Assembly (NCBI GenBank): GCA_007132865.1
Contig: SLNU01000141.1
Span: forward strand, 1 to 7,643
Direction of reading: 5' to 3'
Length of the DNA stretch: 7,643 nucleotides
DNA from: Bacteroidales bacterium
GTDB taxonomy: Bacteria; Bacteroidota; Bacteroidia; Bacteroidales; UBA7960
Position numbers and translations under genes: made by a program. This document shows positions 1 through 6,090 of this stretch, piece by piece (position 1 is the first letter of the stretch; every line of letters begins with the position of its first letter). The notes under the pieces are model-generated. The model was not told the origin of the DNA. It saw only the letters and a list, made by a program, of their open reading frames with translations, and made no database searches.

Positions 1-27
1 GAATAAATAACTGTAAAACCCATTTGT

Positions 28-1698
28 ATGAAGAGTGACCTTGATATTGCCAAGGCGTCCAAGATGCGCCCGATCACTGAAATTGCTGCCAAATTAGGAA
101 TCCAGGAAAGCGATCTGCACCAGTATGGCAAACACATTGCCAAGCTGCCGGTGAAGCTCATTGACGAGAAGGCTGTCCGACAGAAAAAACTGGTGCTGGT
201 CACCGCCATCACACCGACCCCGGCCGGTGAAGGTAAGACGACGACTTCCATCGGGCTGACCGAAGGACTGAACCGCATCGGGGTCAAAACGACCGTGGTA
301 ATCCGGGAACCTTCACTCGGACCGGTTTTTGGGATCAAGGGGGGTGCCGCAGGAGGTGGCTTCGCACAGGTGCTGCCGATGGAAGACATCAACCTGCATT
401 TTACCGGTGACATTGCGGCAGTGGAAAAGGCCCACAACTTGCTTTCGGCTTTGATAGACAATCACCTGCAAAGTAAGAACAACAGCCTGAATCTGGATCC
501 CCGCAAGATTATTTGGAAGCGGGTGATCGACATGAATGAAAGGGCGCTGCGCGATATTATTGTCGGACTGGGTGGTCCGAAGCAGGGCGTCCCCCGACAG
601 ACCGGCTTCGACATTGCTGCTGCTTCTGAGATCATGGCTGCGCTTTGCCTGGCGACGGACCTGGAGGATCTGAAAGAGAAGTTCGGGAATATACTGGTGG
701 GTTTTACCTATGACGACGAGCCTGTGTATGCAAGGGACTTCAAAGCCCAGGGTGCCATGGCCGCACTGATGAAGTATGCCATCATGCCCAACCTGGTACA
801 GACCATTGAGGGGAATCCCGCGATTATTCACGGGGGACCCTTTGCAAACATTGCGCAGGGCACCAACACCCTGATCGCCACTAAGATGGGACTGACCCAC
901 TCGGATTTTGTAGTGACTGAGGCAGGTTTTGCATCCGAACTCGGTGCAGAAAAATTCCTGGACATCAAATGCCAGTACGGCGGTTTGTCACCCAATGCAT
1001 CGGTGATCGTGGCCACCATCAGGGCACTGAAGTACCACGGCGGCGTGAAGCTGGCCAAGCTGACCGAAGACAACCCGGAAGCAGTTAAGAAAGGGCTTCC
1101 CAACCTGGAGAAGCATATTGAGAACATCAAACATTTCAACCTGAATCCCGTAGTGGCGATCAACAAATTTGCCACCGACAGCGATGCCGAGGTCGAGGCA
1201 GTGCGCGCCAGGTGTGAAGAGCTCGGCGTGAAGGTCGCCATTTGTGAGGCCTGGGCCAAAGGGGGCGAGGGTGCCATCGAACTGGCCAAACTGGTGAAGG
1301 AGGCAGCCGATAGTTGCACCACTTGCTTTAAGCCTTTGTATGACTTTGATTGGGATGTGGAGAAAAAGCTGCATACCATTGCCACCAAACTTTATGGCGC
1401 TGACCATGTGGAATACACCGTCAAGGCCAAAGCCCAGATCAAGCAGTTCGAAAAGATCGGGATAGATAAGCTGCCTGTCTGTGTGGCCAAGACCCAGAAG
1501 TCCCTCTCTGACGACCAGTACAAGCTGGGCCGGCCAACGGGGTTCACCGTGAAGATCAGGGAATTTGAGATTGCTGCCGGTGCCGGATTCCTGATTCCGA
1601 TCGCGGGTACGATCATGCGCATGCCCGGTCTGCCGTCACATCCGTCGGCCGAGAACATCGACATCGACAAGGACGGCAACATTTCCGGTCTGTTCTAG
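28..1698 (+). CDS. fhs: Formate-tetrahydrofolate ligase (10-formyl-THF synthetase)
   Basis: Cytoplasmic enzyme joining formate to tetrahydrofolate with ATP hydrolysis, giving 10-formyl-THF for one-carbon metabolism. The 556-residue product has the full family length. Visible motifs are the P-loop TPAGEGKTTT (residues 64-73), the first family signature as GIKGGAAGGGF (102-112, usual final Tyr replaced by Phe), a GGPFANIAQGTNT segment (269-281) and an exact second signature VATIRALKYHGG (328-339). The start MKSDLDIA fits the family N-terminus; only 27 bases lie upstream and they show no clear ribosome binding site or complete promoter. The gene converges on the cofactor operon and has its own terminator, so it is a separate transcription unit. 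The reaction is reversible; whether it consumes or releases formate here cannot be read from the sequence. The family call is very secure. Confidence 0.98.
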   Translation: MKSDLDIAKASKMRPITEIAAKLGIQESDLHQYGKHIAKLPVKLIDEKAVRQKKLVLVTAITPTPAGEGKTTTSIGLTEGLNRIGVKTTVVIREPSLGPVFGIKGGAAGGGFAQVLPMEDINLHFTGDIAAVEKAHNLLSALIDNHLQSKNNSLNLDPRKIIWKRVIDMNERALRDIIVGLGGPKQGVPRQTGFDIAAASEIMAALCLATDLEDLKEKFGNILVGFTYDDEPVYARDFKAQGAMAALMKYAIMPNLVQTIEGNPAIIHGGPFANIAQGTNTLIATKMGLTHSDFVVTEAGFASELGAEKFLDIKCQYGGLSPNASVIVATIRALKYHGGVKLAKLTEDNPEAVKKGLPNLEKHIENIKHFNLNPVVAINKFATDSDAEVEAVRARCEELGVKVAICEAWAKGGEGAIELAKLVKEAADSCTTCFKPLYDFDWDVEKKLHTIATKLYGADHVEYTVKAKAQIKQFEKIGIDKLPVCVAKTQKSLSDDQYKLGRPTGFTVKIREFEIAAGAGFLIPIAGTIMRMPGLPSHPSAENIDIDKDGNISGLF

Positions 1699-1731
1699 CA
1701 GGGATATTCCAAGCGGAATGATAGGATTGAC

Positions 1732-1774
1732 GCGGGGTGCATTGCCGGTTCAGGTGGTGCGTCCCGTTTCTTTT
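1732..1774 (+). terminator. Intrinsic terminator of fhs
   Basis: A 15-base 5' arm (1732-1746, GCGGGGTGCATTGCC) pairs at every position with the 3' arm (1753-1767, GGTGGTGCGTCCCGT) around a GGTTCA loop (1747-1752), and TTCTTTT follows (1768-1774). Six of the fifteen pairs are G-U wobbles. These would become A-C mismatches in an RNA from the other strand, so the structure suits + strand transcripts only, ending fhs 34 bases after its stop codon. A smaller perfect hairpin, ATTCC-AAGC-GGAAT (1706-1719), lies just upstream without a T-run. Confidence 0.8.
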
Positions 1775-1826
1775 AGTGTGCGTCCAGTCCGCGCCACATT
1801 TAGTGCACATCCAGTCCGTGCCGCAT
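1773..1826. repeat. 27-base tandem duplication of the 3' end of the MOSC-mogA gene
   Basis: Two abutting 27-base copies, 1773-1799 and 1800-1826, match at 22 of 27 positions, and all five differences are transitions. On the - strand the inner copy is the last eight codons plus stop of the MOSC-mogA gene (MRHGLDVH, TAA). The outer copy, beyond the stop, would read MWRGLDAH, TAA in the same phase. The outer copy begins inside the T-run of the fhs terminator. It looks like an old duplication of the gene end that left a spare, now untranslated, tail. Confidence 0.75.
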
Positions 1827-2729
1827 ATAGATGAGGTGCTCCAGCGTTTTGAGGATCTCTTCCATGTATTCATTCACGGCCCGGACGCTGCCCGGCAAAG
1901 TGTAGATCAGGGTGCCGGCCATCAATCCGGCCACGCCTCTGCTCAGCAAGGCATTGGGCTTTTCTGCCCCGTACTTGACCCGTATCATCTCCATGATGCC
2001 CGGAATTTCCTTGTCCAACATCGGTTCCACCGTTTCAACCGTGATGTCCCTCGGACCAATTCCCGTCCCGCCGGTGGTGATGATTACGTCCACTTCATCG
2101 TATACGGTTCGTTCAATCAGCACCTTGAGGCTGGATGCATCATCGGGTATGACGGCATGGTTGACTTCGATCTTGCGTGGCTTGCCTTCGAAATGCCGGT
2201 TCAGGATCTCCACGATTCGCGGACCGCTGCGGTCTTCGTACTGGCCTTTGCTGGCCCGGTCGCTTAGCGTGATGATATGAAAGCGCAGAATCCTGGGGAC
2301 GTACTCCAGGATGTCGCCCGACTTCAGTGACCCCTGGCGGATGACGCGGGCAAAAATCCCCTCCTTTGGCATCACACAATTGCCGACCTCCCGGAAAATC
2401 GCGCATGAGGTGCCGTGGCATTCCTTGCCAATTTGGGTGATCTCAAGTTCCACATTTTCCCCGACAAAACGGTCCAACGGCGAGGTTTTCACAAGCTCGA
2501 CCCCTTCGGTGGTGATGTTCTCGGCAAATTCACCGAAGGCGATCGACCTGCCGGCTTCCCTGCTGAACCGGTCAACGCTTTCCTTGCCCAGCAAGCTGAC
2601 TTGCCGGTGCCATGCCCCGGCATGGGCATCCTCCATCACGCCCAGGTGGTTCAGGGTAATCTCATCCACGGATTTCTTGATGGTGCCTTTCTCTTTGGAA
2701 ACGTTTACGCTTAAAATCTTGAGAGACAT
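1800..2729 (-). CDS. MOSC-MogA/MoaB fusion, molybdopterin adenylyltransferase
   Basis: Two-domain cytoplasmic protein of 309 residues. The N-terminal part (about 1-143) is a MOSC domain: GVMEDAHAGAWHRQVSLL (30-47), a FAENITTEG strand (68-76), and cysteines 104, 109 and 118, the last in NCVMPKEGIF. MOSC domains are linked to sulfur or molybdenum-cofactor handling. The C-terminal part (about 148-309) is MogA/MoaB, which activates molybdopterin by adenylylation: LSDRAS (155-160), TTGGTGIGPRD (218-228) with Asp228 at the catalytic position, and LPGS (278-281). I start at ATG 2729 (MSLKILSVNV), 13 bases after moaC; an upstream in-frame Met at 2780 would add 17 unrelated residues inside moaC. It is the last gene of the operon. 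The fusion suggests the MOSC domain acts at the adenylylation step, which is inference. The end of the gene is duplicated just downstream. Confidence 0.93.
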   Translation of the reverse strand: MSLKILSVNVSKEKGTIKKSVDEITLNHLGVMEDAHAGAWHRQVSLLGKESVDRFSREAGRSIAFGEFAENITTEGVELVKTSPLDRFVGENVELEITQIGKECHGTSCAIFREVGNCVMPKEGIFARVIRQGSLKSGDILEYVPRILRFHIITLSDRASKGQYEDRSGPRIVEILNRHFEGKPRKIEVNHAVIPDDASSLKVLIERTVYDEVDVIITTGGTGIGPRDITVETVEPMLDKEIPGIMEMIRVKYGAEKPNALLSRGVAGLMAGTLIYTLPGSVRAVNEYMEEILKTLEHLIYMRHGLDVH

Positions 2730-2742
2730 ATTGGGATTGTTT

Positions 2743-3216
2743 TTATTTTTTGGTTTTATCAACCAATGTGATTCCATCAATTACCATTTGCTTGTCGACG
2801 GCCTTGCACATATCGTAAATGGTAAGCAGGGCCATGCTGACTGCTGTGAGGGCTTCCATTTCCACCCCGGTCTGCCCGTTGCATTTTACGGTGGAGGTGA
2901 CCATGATGCCGCAAACTTCGGCGGACTGGCCCTCGGTGGCGGGAACCGGCTGCGTGCTCACTTCCACCCTGGTGATGGGCAAGGGATGGCAAAGCGGAAT
3001 CAGCGAAGAGGTTAGCTTGGCGGCCTGGATGCCGGCAATTTCAGCCACTGTCAGTACGTCCCCTTTTTTTATCTGGTTTTCGGTAATGAGGGCAAGGGTT
3101 TCCGGCCTTAGGTGAATAAACCCACGGGCCGTTGCCGACCGTTTCTGTATCGGCTTGTTGCCCACATCCACCATGCGGGCCTTGCCGGTTTCGTCTGTAT
3201 GTGAAAATTTGTTCAT
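2743..3216 (-). CDS. moaC: Cyclic pyranopterin monophosphate synthase
   Basis: Second enzyme of molybdopterin synthesis; it converts the MoaA product 3',8-cyclo-7,8-dihydro-GTP to cyclic pyranopterin monophosphate. At 157 residues it has normal MoaC length. The active-site landmarks are present: Lys51 in KKGDVL, the LIPLCHPLPI motif (72-81) with His77, GVEMEAL (117-123) with Glu119 and Glu121, and YDMCKAVDK (134-142) with Asp135 and Lys138. The start MNKFSHTDETGKARMVDV (ATG 3216) fits the family. A longer reading from 3267 would add 17 residues and overlap moaA, with no family support. It lies 40 bases after moaA and 13 before the MOSC-mogA gene, inside one operon. The call is very secure. 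Confidence 0.97.
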   Translation of the reverse strand: MNKFSHTDETGKARMVDVGNKPIQKRSATARGFIHLRPETLALITENQIKKGDVLTVAEIAGIQAAKLTSSLIPLCHPLPITRVEVSTQPVPATEGQSAEVCGIMVTSTVKCNGQTGVEMEALTAVSMALLTIYDMCKAVDKQMVIDGITLVDKTKK

Positions 3217-3256
3217 ATTACGCTCATAAAATTTACCATGTGAAGCCACCCGGAGT

Positions 3257-4057
3257 CTATCCTCCAATATTGTGAAAACAATTGGAGAGGTTTACCGTCC
3301 CCTTTTCGGGTTTCACCAGCAGCGCCATCTCCATGGCCTTTTTGATCCCCAACTCCCGGATGTCAAATTCCAAATCGCTGAACAGGCATGGCTTTATTTT
3401 GCCGTTGCTGGTCAGTCGCAAGCGGTTGCAGTGGGTGCAGTCCCCGCCGCTGCCGCCCTGTACGATGCCGAAATGTCCGGTTTTAAGGTCCATCTCCGGG
3501 ATAAACCTTCCCTCCAGCCCGTTCTCCCGGCAGTAACGGTCCACTTCTGCCGCATCCGACGCATTGGCGCCTTCCTTTACGACGCAGTTCACCTTTATGG
3601 GACTTAGCCCTGCCTTCCTGGCGGCTTCAATGCCCCGGAACACCTTGTTAATGTCACCGCCCCGCGTCACTTCGTGGAATTTTTTCGCATCCACGGTGTC
3701 GAGGCTTACATTGACGCGGTGCAGTCCGGCCATTGCCAGCGGGGCCGCAAATCTTTCCAGCAGGATGCCGTTGGTGGTCATCGCAATGTCTTTCACCCCG
3801 GGCACCGAGGCGATCATGGAAACCAGTTCCACGATGTCTTTCCTGACCAGCGGTTCTCCGCCGGTCAGCCGGATCTTGTCCACTCCGAGCGGCACGGCCA
3901 CGGAAACAACATCGCGTATCTCTTCATAGGTCATGATCTCCTCATGCCTGAGCATACACACCCCTTCCTCCGGCATGCAATAACGGCAGCGCAGGTTACA
4001 GCGGTCGGTCACTGAGATCCGCAGGTAATTAATATTCCTGTTATACTGGTCGAACAT
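3257..4057 (-). CDS. moaA: GTP 3',8-cyclase, unusually short (radical SAM)
   Basis: First enzyme of molybdopterin synthesis: a radical SAM protein with two [4Fe-4S] clusters that rearranges GTP. The N-terminal cluster motif is CNLRCRYC (Cys20, 24, 27), with RLTGGEPL (63-70), TTNG (94-97) and NVSLD (116-120) as in MoaA. The second cluster motif is CTHCNRLRLTSNGKIKPC (Cys207, 210, 224), holding the paired arginines 212 and 214 that contact GTP in known MoaA structures. The protein ends in the conserved Gly-Gly (265-266). Total length is only 266 residues against about 320-340 usually. The shortfall falls between RFIPEMD (184-190) and Cys207, where E. coli MoaA has about 50 more residues and this one has a glycine-rich bridge. 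The ATG at 4057 overlaps the end of moeA by 17 bases, suggesting translational coupling. All catalytic landmarks remain, so it is probably active; a related function on another substrate is possible. Confidence 0.88.
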   Translation of the reverse strand: MFDQYNRNINYLRISVTDRCNLRCRYCMPEEGVCMLRHEEIMTYEEIRDVVSVAVPLGVDKIRLTGGEPLVRKDIVELVSMIASVPGVKDIAMTTNGILLERFAAPLAMAGLHRVNVSLDTVDAKKFHEVTRGGDINKVFRGIEAARKAGLSPIKVNCVVKEGANASDAAEVDRYCRENGLEGRFIPEMDLKTGHFGIVQGGSGGDCTHCNRLRLTSNGKIKPCLFSDLEFDIRELGIKKAMEMALLVKPEKGTVNLSNCFHNIGG

Positions 4058-5216
4058 CTGCGAGGCTTCCTTTCTTTAATTCATATACTCCCTGTCGGAT
4101 AGACATGATGCCATCCGCAAGGCACATGGCATGGATATGTGCCGATCCGTGGTAGGAAACCGGCTCCACCTCCATGGACTGGTTGAATCGGACCGGGATG
4201 AACTCGAGCCGGTCGGCCTTTTTCCTTTTGAAGTCCACACCCAGGGGCATTTTCAGTATCATTGGCCGGTAATCGCGACCCATTTTTGCATATAGCAGCG
4301 GCTTGACAAAGGTCTCAAAATTGATGAACGACGATACCGGGTTCCCGGGAAGTCCGAATATGACCTTGTCACCAGCCCGGCCGAACACAGTCGGACGCCC
4401 CGGCTTCACAGCGACTTTCTGAAAAAGTATCTCCACCCCGTTCTTCTGCATGATGCGGGGCACAAAGTCAAACGCTCCCATCGACACGCCCCCGGTCAGG
4501 ATTACCACGTCGTTTTCTGCAAGGGCCCGGGAGATGGCCATTTCCGTGGCATCTTCATCGTCCGGAACAATGCCCATATAGTTGGGTGTACAATGTGCAG
4601 CCTGCACCTGTGCCGCGAGTTGAAAGCCATTGCTGTTGCGGATCTGTCCCGGTCCGGGTTGGTTTTCCGGTTCCACCAGTTCATCTCCGGTAGACAGGAT
4701 GCCTACCCTTGGCTTTTTGGCGACCAGGGGATTCACACAGCCAGTGGCAGCCAGGATCGCGATATGCTGGGGTAGGACCGGCATGCCTTTCTGCCAGACG
4801 CGGTCCCCCGCTTTTACATCTTCGGCCTTCCGGGCGATGTTTGCTGCCGTTTTTTCTCCGGTGAAACGGATGCGATCAGGACCTGTTTCTGCGGTTTGCT
4901 CCACCATGATCACCACGTCGGCCCCCTGCGGAATCATTGCACCGGTCATGATTTGGGTGCATTGTCCGGGTTTGACTTTCATTGATGGCACTTGTCCCGC
5001 TGCGATTACCTCCAGCACTTCAAGTTCCATCTCCAGGTCTTCCCGGCGGCATGCATAGCCGTCCATCGCCGCTTTGTCAAAAGGAGGCATGTCCACATCC
5101 GAGTACACGTCTTCGGCCAGCACGCGATTCAGGGCGTCCCCGAAAGGAACACGCTCCGTTCCACTTGCCTTTGCGGTGGACAATACAATATCAAGGGCCT
5201 TTTCGTAAGTAATCAT
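4041..5216 (-). CDS. moeA: Molybdopterin molybdenumtransferase
   Basis: Inserts molybdate (or tungstate) into adenylylated molybdopterin, the last general step of cofactor assembly, in the cytoplasm. The 391 residues span the usual MoeA domains. Visible motifs are MPPFDKAAMDGYA (43-55), QIMTGAMIPQGADVV (88-102), the MogA-like core with ILSTGDELVEP (173-183), LTGGVSMGAFDFV (240-252) with Asp250 at the position of a catalytic Asp in E. coli MoeA, VKPGRPTVFG (270-279) and GLPGNPVSSF (288-297), followed by the C-terminal domain. ATG 5216 lies three bases after the stop of the ThiF-like gene, and the 3' end overlaps moaA by 17 bases. Some organisms have MoeA paralogues specialised for tungsten; sequence alone does not tell which metal this one uses. 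The family call is secure. Confidence 0.97.
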   Translation of the reverse strand: MITYEKALDIVLSTAKASGTERVPFGDALNRVLAEDVYSDVDMPPFDKAAMDGYACRREDLEMELEVLEVIAAGQVPSMKVKPGQCTQIMTGAMIPQGADVVIMVEQTAETGPDRIRFTGEKTAANIARKAEDVKAGDRVWQKGMPVLPQHIAILAATGCVNPLVAKKPRVGILSTGDELVEPENQPGPGQIRNSNGFQLAAQVQAAHCTPNYMGIVPDDEDATEMAISRALAENDVVILTGGVSMGAFDFVPRIMQKNGVEILFQKVAVKPGRPTVFGRAGDKVIFGLPGNPVSSFINFETFVKPLLYAKMGRDYRPMILKMPLGVDFKRKKADRLEFIPVRFNQSMEVEPVSYHGSAHIHAMCLADGIMSIRQGVYELKKGSLADVRPV

Positions 5217-5219
5217 TGT

Positions 5220-5897
5220 TTACAGGTCGATGACCTCATAGGTCTGGTCCAGCAGGTTAATCGTCAGTAATTTGTTTTGAAGGATCCCTTCCTTTTTCAG
5301 CAATACCTTCAGCGCCTCAGCCACCTGTATGGAGGCGGCAAGTGCAGGCGTAAAGGAGGGATTCCCCAACTGTGTTTCCATGCCTTTTTCCACCCCTTCG
5401 GGAAATAGCTTGTCCAGCGTGCGGTCTCCGGGCATGATCGTCGTTACCTGGGCATACCAGCCAGCAATGGCGGCAAACACCATCGGGATGGAAAGGGCTT
5501 CGGCAGCCTCCTGAACGGTCCGCCTGGAAGAGACGTTGTCAAGCGCATCGCAGACAAGGTCATGGCCCTTCAGGATTTCGACCGCATTTTCCGGATCCAG
5601 TCGCAGGTGTCTGACGGTCACCTTCACGTCGGGGTTGATTCTTTCAATATGTTTCCCGGCCTCTGGGGCCTTTGGCTGACCAAGGTTGTCCGGACGGGAG
5701 AGCAGCTGCCGGTTCAGGTTCGACGCTTCAAATACGTCCCCGTCTATTGCGGTGATATGCCCGATCCCGAGCCTTGCCAGCATCTCCAGGATATGCCCTC
5801 CGAGTCCGCCACAACCCACCACTGCCACGCGGAAATCGCGAAGCTGCAGGTTCTCGCCGGGGCTCAGCATGCTTTCATTTCGGATATATCTTTCCAT
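5220..5897 (-). CDS. ThiF/MoeB/HesA-family adenylyltransferase lacking zinc cysteines
   Basis: E1-like enzyme expected to adenylylate the C-terminal Gly-Gly of a small ubiquitin-like sulfur carrier, here presumably a MoaD for molybdopterin synthase. The 225-residue protein starts with the family-like RYIRNESML (3-11). It has the nucleotide loop VVGCGGLGG (26-34), Asp52/Asp54 in IDGDVFEASNLNRQLL (51-66) with Arg63, Lys76 and DALDN (117-121). Typical MoeB carries two CxxC pairs for zinc. Here the only cysteines are Cys29 and Cys116, neither in a CxxC pair, so the zinc site is absent. The C-terminus ends soon after the last helix (YEVIDL). I chose ATG 5897; a GTG at 5915 would add six residues. 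It is the first gene of the operon, three bases before moeA. No MoaD lies in the window, so the partner is unknown, and a role with ThiS or another carrier is not excluded. Confidence 0.85.
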   Translation of the reverse strand: MERYIRNESMLSPGENLQLRDFRVAVVGCGGLGGHILEMLARLGIGHITAIDGDVFEASNLNRQLLSRPDNLGQPKAPEAGKHIERINPDVKVTVRHLRLDPENAVEILKGHDLVCDALDNVSSRRTVQEAAEALSIPMVFAAIAGWYAQVTTIMPGDRTLDKLFPEGVEKGMETQLGNPSFTPALAASIQVAEALKVLLKKEGILQNKLLTINLLDQTYEVIDL

Positions 5898-5983
5898 CCT
5901 GGAAAATTTGCACACGAAATTACAAAATTCCCACGAATGTTTGGATTTGCCAGAATGTGCCTATTTTTGTTGTTTGTCATAAG
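5898..5983. promoter_or_regulatory. AT-rich divergent promoter region
   Basis: This stretch separates the start of the - strand cofactor operon from the GC-rich array ahead of the permease. It contains the rightward promoter listed separately. For the leftward operon I see only weak candidates: TAATTTCG on the - strand at 5922-5915, one mismatch from TAnnTTTG, with no convincing -33 element. An imperfect inverted repeat GAAATTACAAAATTC (5916-5930) and two CACGAA hexamers (5913-5918 and 5932-5937) lie between the two starts and could bind a regulator. Confidence 0.4.
5940..5969 (+). promoter_or_regulatory. Bacteroidetes-type promoter for the molybdate/tungstate transporter genes
   Basis: TTTG at 5940-5943 and TATTTTTG at 5962-5969 match the Bacteroidetes consensus TTTG ... 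TAnnTTTG with an 18-base gap. A transcript would begin near 5975-5980, giving a leader of about 110-115 bases before the permease ATG at 6091. That leader contains almost the whole tandem array. No other match of this quality lies between the array and the start codon. Confidence 0.5.
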
Positions 5984-6081
5984 GGGCGCGAACCCACCAC
6001 GGGCACGGACCCACCACGGGCGCGAACCCGAACGGGAGCGGACCAACTACCGCAGACCCAAACACGGGCGTATGCCCACAT
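5984..6081. repeat. GC-rich tandem array of about 17-base units in the permease leader
   Basis: Six head-to-tail units with consensus GGGCRCGRACCCACCAC: 5984-6000, 6001-6017, 6018-6033, 6034-6050, 6051-6065 and 6066-6081. Units 1 and 2 match at 15 of 17 positions. Units 1 and 3 share their first 12 bases, and units 2 and 4 both carry CGGACC, so the array also reads as about 34-base dimers. Similarity fades toward the permease gene. Most units have the form GGG-N6-CCC; the last holds GGGC-GTAT-GCCC (6066-6077), a perfect 4-bp hairpin 13 bases before the ATG. No credible protein is encoded through the array, and a TAA at 6085-6087 closes the permease frame just upstream of its start. Confidence 0.85.
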
Positions 6082-6090
6082 ATGTAACCT

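Noticed and set aside
1706..1719. Perfect 5-bp hairpin ATTCC-AAGC-GGAAT after fhs as a terminator.
   Set aside because: It is short, AT-rich and lacks a following T-run; the larger structure at 1732-1774 is a far better candidate.
1746..1772. A possible third copy of the 27-base gene-end repeat, since GTGCGTCC occurs at both 1757-1764 and 1778-1785.
   Set aside because: The rest of the unit does not align, and this stretch is fully explained as the 3' arm and tail of the fhs terminator.
1787..1822. GTCCGYGCC in the gene-end repeat also occurs on the - strand of the leader array (6002-6010), hinting at a shared repeat family.
   Set aside because: Nine GC-rich bases are too few to claim kinship, and the flanking sequences do not align convincingly.
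2743..3267. A longer moaC starting at 3267.
   Set aside because: The extra 17 residues overlap moaA and resemble nothing at the MoaC N-terminus; ATG 3216 gives normal length and standard active-site numbering.
5983..6068. Regular GGG runs suggesting a G-quadruplex in the leader array.
   Set aside because: The runs are about 14 bases apart, too far for a canonical quadruplex, and pair more readily with the CCC of the same unit.
5984..6081. A CRISPR array.
   Set aside because: Units are contiguous with no unique spacers, too short, and no cas gene is near.
5984..6090. A molybdenum-cofactor riboswitch ahead of the permease.
   Set aside because: The leader is made almost wholly of short tandem units and shows no long multi-stem fold like that motif; only small local hairpins are visible.
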